Shown one piece after another: positions 44,299-52,379 of a stretch of 64,000 nt of DNA. Below the pieces are notes generated by a model, which was given only the letters and a program-made list of their open reading frames with translations, was not told the DNA's origin and ran no database searches. The stretch is from assembly GCA_029222685.1 (NCBI GenBank), contig JARHVB010000059.1, forward strand, positions 19,545-83,544, written 5' to 3'. The stretch comes from Terripilifer ovatus. Its GTDB lineage: Bacteria; Pseudomonadota; Alphaproteobacteria; Rhizobiales; Beijerinckiaceae. Position 1 is the stretch's first letter. Every line of letters begins with the position of its first letter. A program made the position numbers and the translations under genes.

Positions 44299-45990
44299 TC
44301 AATGCGTCGAGAACACGTCCTGATACTGAACCACCGCCTTGCGGATGGCATCGAGCTCCGCCGAGGTCGGATTGCCCGGATCTTTCGCGGCCGGGTAACT
44401 GCCGAACTTCAGCAGGCAGGCCATCATCAGAAGCCGCGCCTTCGTCGCCGTCAGATTGGTCGCAGCGATCTGAAATTCATGTGGATCGGCGAAACCTTCC
44501 GGCGCGCTGCGTCCGACCTTGCACACTGGAATGCCGCTGAACGCCGCTTTCAGCATCAGCTTGTGGCGTGCCTGCGAGGGCAGTGAACCATATGGCACCA
44601 GCCCCTCGATGACGAAGCCGGTCAGGCGGCCCATCGAGAGCTTGTGGTCGATCGAAGCGATGAGATCGAGCTCAAGCGCCGGGTCGTCGCCGAATTCCAA
44701 GGTCGAATAGCTGCCATCCTTGACGATCGAGACAACGGGAACCGCATCGGCCAGCAGCTTGCCGGCGCCGTCCTTGACCTGCACCGATATGGTCTCGATG
44801 CCCGAAGCGCCTTTCTTGACGGCCTTGACCGTCTCCGGCAGCAGGCTCAGGCGCACGTCCGAGAGATGCGTATGCTTGAACACCGGCAGATAGGTCAGGG
44901 CGATACGGCCGGTGTGGCTCACATTGCCGATAATGCCGCCGTGGCCGCCGGTCGCCAGATAGCCGCCGGGCCGCGCATCGCCTTTCGCCACTTCGCGCGC
45001 AGCGAAGATCTGCTGCTCCTGGATGACGACGACACCGCATTTGTTGCGGCCCTCATTGTCGGCCCAGATGCCTGATTGAATGAAGGCGGCGCTGTCGACG
45101 ATGTTCTTGGGGCCGTCGTTGCTGATCTGGCCCTGCGGCCGTTGCGCGGAGTTGCCGCAGATCGGCTTGGTCGTGTCGATGAGCAGGTTGAACCAGTAGG
45201 CGCTTTCCTCGACCTGCGGGCTGCCCTGGGTCCAGATGACGCCGTCATAGTCGGGGCTCGATACCAGCGCCTGCATGTCGTTGGTCACCTTGGCCAGCAT
45301 GGGGCGCGGCGGCGCCGAGGCGAGGTGATAGGGCTTGTAGCCGAAATAGTTGTGGCCGCGTGTCTCCGGCGCGATGTCGCCGTCGCCCTTGTCTTTGCGC
45401 AGATGCGCCGGCAGGCCTTTGGTGAAGCCGCCCGGCGGCGCGCCGCGATAGAAATCCACGTCGGCAAGCGATGAGATCTGGTTCACCACGCCATCGACAC
45501 CCATGGACAGGCGGTCGATTTCCTCGAAACTGCGCGATCCGTCGGGAAAGAAGCCCTGGCGCGCCTTCAGGCTGCCCGGTTCGGCGCATTCTTCCTCCCA
45601 CGGCTTGCCGTCGACCTGCAACGCCATATAGGGAAGCGGATAGAGGCCATCCTCGGGCTTCAGCTCGATTTCATAGACCGGCTTGTCGCTGTCGCGCGTT
45701 CTGGTTTTGCTGAACACGCCCTCTGTGCTCATGTAGCCGTCGGGTGGACCATAGAGTTCCGCCGCATCGGATTCGAGCGGATGCGCCGAGAACTGTTCGA
45801 CGTAGAGTTTGACGGGCGCCGCCAGCCGCTGGGCGCGCAGGGCGTCGAAGGCCATCGGCGAGCCGTCCGGATTGAGCCGCGGCGGCAGCCCGTGCTTCGC
45901 GCGCGCCTTATTGGAGGTCACCAGCGGCGGCGTGTTCTGGATGGTCGCTGTCGGGCCAGCCAAATGCGCGATCCGGGCTTTCTTCGTCAT
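44299..45990 (-). CDS. Asparaginase/glutaminase-superfamily protein with long N-terminal extension
   Basis: A 563-residue protein, far longer than L-asparaginases (about 330). Residues about 1-220 are unrecognised. The rest follows the asparaginase order: SPDYDGVIWTQGSPQVEESAYWFNLL, then ICGNSAQRPQGQISNDGPKNIVDSA, then a C-terminal lobe with GFVIEGLVPYGSLP and LTATKARLLMMACLLKFG (all in part). The usual catalytic TDT is replaced by SPQ (GSPQVEES), so activity may be altered. It follows the acetamidase gene by 46 bases and is likely co-transcribed. Confidence 0.75.
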   Translation of the reverse strand: MTKKARIAHLAGPTATIQNTPPLVTSNKARAKHGLPPRLNPDGSPMAFDALRAQRLAAPVKLYVEQFSAHPLESDAAELYGPPDGYMSTEGVFSKTRTRDSDKPVYEIELKPEDGLYPLPYMALQVDGKPWEEECAEPGSLKARQGFFPDGSRSFEEIDRLSMGVDGVVNQISSLADVDFYRGAPPGGFTKGLPAHLRKDKGDGDIAPETRGHNYFGYKPYHLASAPPRPMLAKVTNDMQALVSSPDYDGVIWTQGSPQVEESAYWFNLLIDTTKPICGNSAQRPQGQISNDGPKNIVDSAAFIQSGIWADNEGRNKCGVVVIQEQQIFAAREVAKGDARPGGYLATGGHGGIIGNVSHTGRIALTYLPVFKHTHLSDVRLSLLPETVKAVKKGASGIETISVQVKDGAGKLLADAVPVVSIVKDGSYSTLEFGDDPALELDLIASIDHKLSMGRLTGFVIEGLVPYGSLPSQARHKLMLKAAFSGIPVCKVGRSAPEGFADPHEFQIAATNLTATKARLLMMACLLKFGSYPAAKDPGNPTSAELDAIRKAVVQYQDVFSTH

Positions 45991-46036
45991 CCTTACGTCT
46001 CCATTCCTGCGGTTGATTCTTGCGAGATCGGGGTGT

Positions 46037-46993
46037 CTATGCGGCGGTCCGCGTCGGATGCACGATCGATTTGGCCATCATCATATGAATGCCCTTGGAG
46101 ACGTTGACGGTCTGCGTCACGTGCAGGTCGCCGGCAAGGCTGCAGAGCATGTAGGCGTCTTCGCGCGAGAGATTGGCCTTCTCTCCCAGCAGCACGATCA
46201 TGTCGCGCAGTGCCATCACCGCGCATTGATCGAGGTCCGGGTCCATCCCCATGGTGATGTAATGCGTCGGCGTTTCGGCGCGCGGATAGACGAAGTTGAG
46301 ATCGTCGCGCACGGTAAGCGTGAACGTGCCCTGCATCGATGTCTCGATGGCGTTGACGTTCACCTCGCCGTCGCCCTGCACCCCATGGCCGTCGCCGCAG
46401 GTGAACAGCGCGCCGTCAGCGAAGATCGGCAGATACAGCGTCGTGCCCGCGACAAGCTCCTTGTTGTCGAGATTGCCGCCGAAGGCGCGCGGAACCACCG
46501 ACGTCACCCGGCCCCAGGTCTTCGGCGGCGCAACCGACATGATACCGAAGAATGGCGCCAGCGGCAGGTCAAGGCCCCACGGCAGTTTGCCGACCTTGCG
46601 TTCGAGATCGAGCGGAATGAGGGTCGAGTACACCTCGTCGAAATCATAAGGCAGGGTGCCTGAGAGCGGGCGGATCGTGTTGAGCCCCCAGTTCGTCAGC
46701 AAGGTCACGTCTTCGATCTTCACTTCCAGCACCATGCCAGGCCTGGCGCCTTCGACATAGACCGGCCCGGTGAGGATGTGCGGACCCGGCGCCGGCTGCA
46801 GCTTCTCGTGGATTTCGCGCAGCGCCGCGGGGATGTTGAACTTATCCCCTGACGGCAGATACATCTTGTTGCCCGAGACCGTGTCGATGGTAACGCGATC
46901 GCCGCTGTTGATGCGCAGAACCGGCTCTGACGTCGCATCGAAGTAGCCCCATTGGCACGTTGCTACGCCCGCGTGGACCCGATGATCAGCCAT
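46037..46993 (-). CDS. Acetamidase/formamidase family protein
   Basis: A 318-residue FmdA_AmdA-family amidase, which hydrolyses short amides to the acid and ammonia. Family marks are ARPGMVLEVKIEDV, the NLDNKELVAGTTLYLPIF segment, ALFTCGDGHGVQGDGEVNVNAIE and PTHYITMGMDPDLDQC (in part). The ATG at 46993 has GGAG. It is divergent from the first binding-protein gene across 375 bases that contain a sigma-54 promoter facing the other way, and heads a two-gene operon with the asparaginase-like gene. Confidence 0.92.
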   Translation of the reverse strand: MADHRVHAGVATCQWGYFDATSEPVLRINSGDRVTIDTVSGNKMYLPSGDKFNIPAALREIHEKLQPAPGPHILTGPVYVEGARPGMVLEVKIEDVTLLTNWGLNTIRPLSGTLPYDFDEVYSTLIPLDLERKVGKLPWGLDLPLAPFFGIMSVAPPKTWGRVTSVVPRAFGGNLDNKELVAGTTLYLPIFADGALFTCGDGHGVQGDGEVNVNAIETSMQGTFTLTVRDDLNFVYPRAETPTHYITMGMDPDLDQCAVMALRDMIVLLGEKANLSREDAYMLCSLAGDLHVTQTVNVSKGIHMMMAKSIVHPTRTAA

Positions 46994-47075
46994 GACATGC
47001 TCCGGAGAGAGGAGAGAGAACCGGCGGCGGGCCGGGCGCTTCGTGACGAGGACCGACGGCTTCACAGATACCCGT

Positions 47076-47088
47076 CGTGTATACAATC
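47076..47088. promoter_or_regulatory. TGTATACA element, candidate GntR operator 1
   Basis: CGTGTATACAATC, centred on the palindrome TGTATACA, 83 bases before the acetamidase start. Twelve of 13 positions match the element at 53392-53404 next to the GntR gene. Confidence 0.55.
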
Positions 47089-47179
47089 CATCTTGATGGT
47101 AGCAGCGGCGAAAAAATGCTGTCAAGCAACATGAATTGATAAATGTGCCTATCAATGTGGGATAATTTTATATGTGCAT

Positions 47180-47205
47180 CGCAATAACACAGATTGCTTA
47201 TTGCG
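47180..47205. promoter_or_regulatory. Inverted repeat, candidate upstream activator site
   Basis: Perfect arms CGCAATAA / TTATTGCG with a 10-base spacer, upstream of the sigma-54 promoter at 47296. Confidence 0.5.
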
Positions 47206-47295
47206 CATGCGATAAGCCGAAAAAGACGCCAAGCAAACAAATTGGATTATTCTGACAGACCGCAGAGCACTGACGACGGTTGCCAGATCTGCATC

Positions 47296-47311
47296 TGGCA
47301 CTTCCCTTGCA
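47296..47311 (+). promoter_or_regulatory. Sigma-54 promoter of the first binding-protein gene
   Basis: TGGCACTTCCCTTGCA, an exact RpoN consensus. The -12 element is 59 bases before the start codon at 47369. Confidence 0.9.
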
Positions 47312-47368
47312 ACGCTGCAGCATCGGCAACGCCCTCGCAACCGCGGCGGGCGAACGAAGAGGTGTCGC

Positions 47369-48964
47369 ATGTCTCGCTCGCGTAACGCAGGTCTTCTCAA
47401 AGCGGCGGGCTTCAGTCTGACCGTCTTCTTCACCGCGCTGACTGGCGTGGCGCAGGCCGAGACCGTACTGCGCATTGCGATGACTGCGGCCGATATTCCT
47501 GATTGGCGTGGACAGCCTGACCAGGGTTTCGAAGGCAATCGTTTCGTCGGCAACACGCTCTACGATCCGCTCATCGAATTCGATCTGTCGAGCGCTGAAA
47601 AGGAAGTGACCCTGCGTCCGGGTCTGGCAACCGCCTGGAAGATCGACCCGAACGACAACAAGAAATGGATCTTCGATCTGCGCCAGGGCGTTAAGTTTCA
47701 TGATGGGTGCGATTGGAACGCAGATTCAGCGCTATGGAATTTCGACCGACTGATCTCGGACAAGAATCCGGCCTTCACGCCTTACAACTTCGGCCGCACG
47801 CGCTCGCGCACCAACAACATTGATCGCATCGAGAAGATCAGCGACTACCAGATCGCCTTCTACACCAAGACGCCGGAATCGCTGTTTCAGTACAACATGC
47901 CGTTCCTCTTCATGTTGTCGAAATGCGCGGTCGAGAAGGCCGGCAACAATCTCGATGAATTTGCGAAGGCTCCCGCAGGCTCCGGACCTTATAAGTTCGC
48001 CAGCGTGGTGCCGCATGAGCGGATGGAGCTCGTGAAGAACCCGGACTACTGGGACAAGGCGCGCATTCCCAAGCACGACCGCGTCGTTCTGTTACCCATG
48101 CCGGAAGCAACGACGCGCGTGGCGGCGCTCCTGTCAGGGCAGGTCGACTTCATTGAAGCGCCGTCGCCCGATACCATTCCCGCCCTCAAGGCGGCGAAGA
48201 TGCAGATCACGACGAACATCTATCCGCATACCTGGCCGTATCTTCTCAACGTCGCGCGCGGTCCGTTCAAGGACGTTCGCGTACGCCAGGCGGCCAACTG
48301 GGCAATGAACCGCCAGGAGATGGTCGATCTTCTGTCAGGCCTGGCGCAGCCGAGTTCGGGCATTTATGTGCCGCAGCAGAAATATTACGGCAAGCCGGCG
48401 GAATATGGTTTCGATCAGAAAAAGGCGACGGCGCTGCTGAAGGAAGCGAATTGCTATCCCTGCCAGATCAACATTGCCATCTCGACGTCGGGATCGGGCC
48501 AGATGCAGCCGCTGCCGATGAACGAACTGGTGAAGGAGCAACTCGAGGCGGTCGGCTTCAAGGTGAAGTTCGACACGCTAGACTGGAATGCTTTGCTCGA
48601 CATCTTTTTCAAGGGCCAGGAGAAATTCCCTTACGATGGCATCAATTTCAGCAGCGGCGCCACCGACCCGCTGAACTTCCTGAAATCACAGATGACCCGG
48701 TTCAAAGCGCCCATCGGCGGCAACTGGGGCTGGTACAGCAATCCGGAGGTTGACGAGATGGCGGAGAAAGCGCTGATCAGCCCCGACCCTGCCGTCTGGG
48801 AACCGCTGGTGACGAAGATTCATGAGATCATCGTCAAGGATGCCCGCAATCTTTTCATCGTCAGCGATCTCAACCCGCGCGCCATGTCGCCGCGTGTCAA
48901 AGGCTTCGTCCAGGCGCAAAGCTGGTTCCAGGACATCGAGCCGATCGAGATATTGCCAAAATAG
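47369..48964 (+). CDS. Peptide/nickel-type ABC binding protein, tandem copy 1
   Basis: A 531-residue periplasmic receptor (SBP_bac_5). A signal peptide ends near GVAQAE (residue 30); the family pattern EVTLRPGLATAWKIDPNDNKKWIFDLRQGVKFHDG (partly quoted) follows. It is about 90 percent identical by eye to the next gene. With the downstream DppBC/DppFD-type genes it would form an importer. Since the locus encodes several amidases, the ligand may be an amide or ureido compound rather than a peptide; this is inference. Confidence 0.93.
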   Translation: MSRSRNAGLLKAAGFSLTVFFTALTGVAQAETVLRIAMTAADIPDWRGQPDQGFEGNRFVGNTLYDPLIEFDLSSAEKEVTLRPGLATAWKIDPNDNKKWIFDLRQGVKFHDGCDWNADSALWNFDRLISDKNPAFTPYNFGRTRSRTNNIDRIEKISDYQIAFYTKTPESLFQYNMPFLFMLSKCAVEKAGNNLDEFAKAPAGSGPYKFASVVPHERMELVKNPDYWDKARIPKHDRVVLLPMPEATTRVAALLSGQVDFIEAPSPDTIPALKAAKMQITTNIYPHTWPYLLNVARGPFKDVRVRQAANWAMNRQEMVDLLSGLAQPSSGIYVPQQKYYGKPAEYGFDQKKATALLKEANCYPCQINIAISTSGSGQMQPLPMNELVKEQLEAVGFKVKFDTLDWNALLDIFFKGQEKFPYDGINFSSGATDPLNFLKSQMTRFKAPIGGNWGWYSNPEVDEMAEKALISPDPAVWEPLVTKIHEIIVKDARNLFIVSDLNPRAMSPRVKGFVQAQSWFQDIEPIEILPK

Positions 48965-48979
48965 ATGAAGCGGCCAGTT

Positions 48980-49017
48980 CCCTCATCCGACCTTGCGCAG
49001 CAAAGGTCGGATGAGGG
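48980..49017. repeat. Dispersed palindromic repeat, family C, copy 2 (terminator-like)
   Basis: CCTCATCCGACCTTGC-GCA-GCAAAGGTCGGATGAGG, a near-perfect long hairpin between the tandem binding-protein genes. It abuts the sigma-54 promoter of the second gene at 49018. Confidence 0.85.
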
Positions 49018-49033
49018 TGGCACCTCCTTTGCA
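49018..49033 (+). promoter_or_regulatory. Sigma-54 promoter of the second binding-protein gene
   Basis: TGGCACCTCCTTTGCA, an exact RpoN consensus directly after the family C hairpin. The -12 element is 50 bases before the start codon at 49082. Confidence 0.88.
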
Positions 49034-49081
49034 ATGTCATTTCCATCCGCAGACGCGGTGAACAGATGGAAAGGGCATTGC

Positions 49082-50674
49082 ATGTTCAGTGTGCGCCTTG
49101 CGACTATCTTGAAAGCTGCGGGCCTTGGCCTGGCTATCTTTTTCACCCTCACACATCTCGCGCAGGCGGAAACGGTGCTGCGCATAGCCATGACGGCGGC
49201 CGATATTCCAGATTGGCGCGGCCAACCCGATCAGGGCATGGAAGGCAGTCGCTTCGTCGGCAACTCGCTTTATGATCCGTTGATCGCCTGGGACCTGTCG
49301 ACCAGCGACAAGGAAGTGACCTTGCGTCCCGCTCTGGCGACCGACTGGGCCATCGATCCGAATGACAACAAGCGATGGATATTCAATCTGCGCCAGGGCG
49401 TGAAGTTTCATGACGGCTGCGATTGGAACGCAGAGTCCGCCGTCTGGAATATCGACCGCCTGATCTCCGATAAGAACCCGGCCTTCACTCCCTATAATTT
49501 CGCCCGCATACGCTCGCGCACCAACAACATCGACCACGCTGAAAAGATCGATGACTACAAGATCGCGGTCTACACGAAGTCGCCGGAATCGCTGTTTTAT
49601 TATAACTTCCCCTACCTCTTCATGCTGTCGAAATGCGCCGTCGAAAAGGCCGGTAACAATCTCGACGAATTCGCCAAGAAACCCGCTGGAACCGGACCTT
49701 ACCTTTTCGCCGGCGTCGTGCCGCACGAACGTATGGAACTCGTCAGGAATCCCAATTATTGGGACAAAGCGCGCATTCCAAAACACGACAGGGTCGTGCT
49801 GCTGCCGATGCCCGAAGCGACGACCCGGGTGGCTGCGCTTCTGTCAGGGCAGGTGGACTTCATCGAAGCGCCATCCCCCGATACCATTCCCGCCCTCAAG
49901 GCGGCGAAGATGCAGATCGTGACCAACATCTATCCGCATACCTGGCCGTATATTCTCAACGTCGCGCGTGCTCCGTTCAAGGACATCCGCGTGCGCCAGG
50001 CAGCGAACTGGGCGATGAACCGCCAGGAGATGGTCGACCTTTTGTCTGGCCTCGCAACGCCGAGTTCCGGCATTTATGTGCCGCAGCAGAAATTATACGG
50101 CAAGCCGGCGGAATACGGCTTCGACCAGAAAAAGGCCACTGCGCTGCTGAAGGAAACCGGCTGCTACCCTTGCCAGATCAACATCGCGATTTCGACATCG
50201 GGATCTGGCCAGATGCAGCCGCTGCCGATGAACGAACTGGTGAAGGAGCAGCTTGAGGCCGTCGGCTTCAAGGTCAGGTTCGACACTCTCGACTGGAATG
50301 CCCTGCTCGATATCTATTTCAAGGGTCAGGAGAAATATTCATATGACGGCATCAACTTCAGCAGCGGCGCCAGCGACCCGCTGAACTTCCTGAAGGGCCA
50401 GATGACCAAGTACAAGACGCCGCTCGGCTCTAACTGGGGCTGGTATTCCAATCCGGAGGTTGACGCGATGGCGGAAAAAGCGCTCGCTAGCACCGATCCG
50501 GCCGTATGGGAGCCATTGGTGACCAAAATCCACGAGACCATCGTCAAGGAGGCGCGCAATCTTTTCATCGTCAGCGATCTGAATCCGCGCGCCATGTCGC
50601 CGAGAGTCAAGGGCTTCGTTCAGGCGCAGAGCTGGTTCCAGGACATCACGCCGATCGTAATGGCGCCGAATTGA
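49082..50674 (+). CDS. Peptide/nickel-type ABC binding protein, tandem copy 2
   Basis: A 530-residue paralogue of the preceding gene, colinear throughout. The start is set at the ATG giving MFSVRLATILKAAGLGLAIF, because this restores the signal peptide found in copy 1; the longer in-frame reading would translate the repeat and the sigma-54 promoter. Differences are scattered (for example EFDLSSAEK versus AWDLSTSDK), so the two receptors may have different ligands. It has its own RpoN promoter. Confidence 0.93.
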   Translation: MFSVRLATILKAAGLGLAIFFTLTHLAQAETVLRIAMTAADIPDWRGQPDQGMEGSRFVGNSLYDPLIAWDLSTSDKEVTLRPALATDWAIDPNDNKRWIFNLRQGVKFHDGCDWNAESAVWNIDRLISDKNPAFTPYNFARIRSRTNNIDHAEKIDDYKIAVYTKSPESLFYYNFPYLFMLSKCAVEKAGNNLDEFAKKPAGTGPYLFAGVVPHERMELVRNPNYWDKARIPKHDRVVLLPMPEATTRVAALLSGQVDFIEAPSPDTIPALKAAKMQIVTNIYPHTWPYILNVARAPFKDIRVRQAANWAMNRQEMVDLLSGLATPSSGIYVPQQKLYGKPAEYGFDQKKATALLKETGCYPCQINIAISTSGSGQMQPLPMNELVKEQLEAVGFKVRFDTLDWNALLDIYFKGQEKYSYDGINFSSGASDPLNFLKGQMTKYKTPLGSNWGWYSNPEVDAMAEKALASTDPAVWEPLVTKIHETIVKEARNLFIVSDLNPRAMSPRVKGFVQAQSWFQDITPIVMAPN

Positions 50675-50680
50675 GAGCCG

Positions 50681-50712
50681 CCAACCCTTGCGCAGCAAGG
50701 GCTGGATGAGGG
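50681..50712. repeat. Dispersed palindromic repeat, family C, copy 3
   Basis: CCAACCCTTGC-GCA-GCAAGGGCTGGATGAGGG right after the second binding-protein gene, truncated on its left side; likely a transcript end or processing hairpin. Confidence 0.75.
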
Positions 50713-50742
50713 CGAAGCGAAGTATTCATAAGGGAGACCATC

Positions 50743-50943
50743 ATGGATAAGCCCGAACAGGAGTTGCAACAGCTCGCCGAGCGTCTCGCCAGGCACGGCC
50801 TGAAATTGCCGGAAGGCGATCTTGCGGGCCTGCTGCCGATGATCGCCGAACTTGAGGCGGGTTCGCAGGCGCTGCGCCGCGACCGGCCCTATGCGCTCGA
50901 GCCGCTCAGCACCTTCAGTCTCGCCCCGCGCAGGAAGGCTTGA
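50743..50943 (+). CDS. AtzG-like small subunit protein
   Basis: A 66-residue, mostly helical protein (ELQQLAERLARHGLKLPEGD; LLPMIAELEAGSQAL). Its size, composition and position 16 bases before an amidase-signature gene resemble AtzG, the GatC-like partner needed by the biuret/1-carboxybiuret hydrolase AtzE. A GGGAG precedes the ATG. Assignment as an amidase partner rests mainly on context; sequence similarity could not be tested. Confidence 0.65.
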   Translation: MDKPEQELQQLAERLARHGLKLPEGDLAGLLPMIAELEAGSQALRRDRPYALEPLSTFSLAPRRKA

Positions 50944-50959
50944 GCCAGGAAAGTGTATC

Positions 50960-52372
50960 ATGACCGACGAACTCTGCTTCCTGACCATCACCGAAGCCTC
51001 GCAACTTATAAAGTCCCGTAAGCTTTCGCCCGTCGAACTCACAGCGGCCTACCTCGACCGGATTGCGCGGCTTGGTCCGCAGCTCAACGCCTATCTTCTG
51101 CTGCTCGGCGACGAGGCCATGGCTTCTGCTCGCGCCGCCGAGGCCGAGATCATGCAAGGCCACTATCGCGGGCCGCAGCATGGCGTGCCGATCGCGCTCA
51201 AGGATATCTACAACACCAGGGGCATTCGCACGACCGCTCATTCGGCGCTTCTGCAGCATCATGTTCCCGATGAGGATGCGTTCACCGCCGCGCTGCTCGC
51301 CGAGGCCGGCGCCATTCTGCTCGGCAAGACCGCGACCTGGGAATTCGCCATCGGCGGCACCAGTTTCGACCTGCCCTGGCCGCCGGCGCGCAATCCGTGG
51401 AACACGGCGCATGATCCCGGCGGCTCGTCATCCGGCTCCGCTGCGGCGGTTGCCGCGGGCCTCGCCATGGCTGCCATGGGCACCGATACGGGCGGCTCGA
51501 TTCGCGGGCCGGCTGCGCTCTGCGGCATCGCCGGCATCAAGCCGACCTATGGCCTGGTCAGCCGCCGCGGCATTCTTCCCCTCTCATTCAGTCTCGATCA
51601 TGCCGGCCCCATGTGCTGGACGGCGGAGGATTGCGCCTTGATGATGGGCGTGCTGGCACGCCATGATCCGCTCGACCCTGCCAGCGCTGATGTGCAGCAA
51701 CCCGATTTCGCCAGCGTCACCGGCTCGATCCGCGGCCTGCGCATCGGCTATGCGCGGGCCATGATCGAGGAGGCGGAGACCAGTGCCGATGTGGTGGCGG
51801 CGCTGGAACAGGCGCTCGCGACCTATCGCGATCTTGGCGCCGTCGTCAGCGAAGTCGAACTGGCGCCGTCGCTCGCCTATGCCGACGTTGCCAGTACGAT
51901 CTCGCGATCGGAGGGCTATGCCATCCATGAACATGCGCTTATCAACGCGCCCGAGCTTTACGGCAAAAGCTTCCGGCAAAGAATCGTGCCGGGCGCGTTC
52001 GTGCGCGCCTGCGATTACGTCAATGCGATGCGCGACCGCACCATGCTTGTGCAGCAGCTGGCGCATGTCATGACGAGCGTCGATCTGGTGGTCACGCCTG
52101 CCTCGGTGACGCCTGCGCATGTTCTGGGGCAGGGCGCGCCGATATCGCGCACGAAACCCTCGTTTGCGCGGCCCTTCAATGTCACCGGTTCGCCGGCGCT
52201 ATCGGTCTGCAGCGGCTTCAACGAGGCAGGCCTGCCGCTCTCCATGCAGATCGTCGGACGCCCGTTCGAGGATCATGTGGTGCTGCGCGCCGGCCGCGCC
52301 TTCGAGGCCGCGACGCAGTTCCGTAAGCAGCGCCCCAAACTCACTGCCGACGTATCGGCGGCAGCGGAATAG
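50960..52372 (+). CDS. Amidase-signature family hydrolase
   Basis: A 470-residue amidase with the Ser-cisSer-Lys triad: Lys81 (IALKDIYNTRG), cis-Ser about 157 in PGGSSSGSAAAVAAG and nucleophile Ser180 in GTDTGGSIRGPAALCG. Relatives include AtzE, GatA, allophanate hydrolase and indoleacetamide hydrolase. The AtzG-like gene in front suggests a GatCA/AtzGE-like complex. It lies downstream of two receptors and converges on a GntR gene with seven bases between the stops. Confidence 0.92.
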   Translation: MTDELCFLTITEASQLIKSRKLSPVELTAAYLDRIARLGPQLNAYLLLLGDEAMASARAAEAEIMQGHYRGPQHGVPIALKDIYNTRGIRTTAHSALLQHHVPDEDAFTAALLAEAGAILLGKTATWEFAIGGTSFDLPWPPARNPWNTAHDPGGSSSGSAAAVAAGLAMAAMGTDTGGSIRGPAALCGIAGIKPTYGLVSRRGILPLSFSLDHAGPMCWTAEDCALMMGVLARHDPLDPASADVQQPDFASVTGSIRGLRIGYARAMIEEAETSADVVAALEQALATYRDLGAVVSEVELAPSLAYADVASTISRSEGYAIHEHALINAPELYGKSFRQRIVPGAFVRACDYVNAMRDRTMLVQQLAHVMTSVDLVVTPASVTPAHVLGQGAPISRTKPSFARPFNVTGSPALSVCSGFNEAGLPLSMQIVGRPFEDHVVLRAGRAFEAATQFRKQRPKLTADVSAAAE

Positions 52373-52379
52373 GTCCGCG

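Larger units (their letters stand above)
46994..47368. promoter_or_regulatory. Divergent control region of the amide locus
   Basis: 375 bases without a gene. It contains CGTGTATACAATC (47076-47088), an inverted repeat CGCAATAA-N10-TTATTGCG (47180-47205) and a perfect sigma-54 promoter (47296-47311). The inverted repeat is 91 bases upstream of the -24 element, a normal place for an enhancer-binding activator. Confidence 0.7.
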
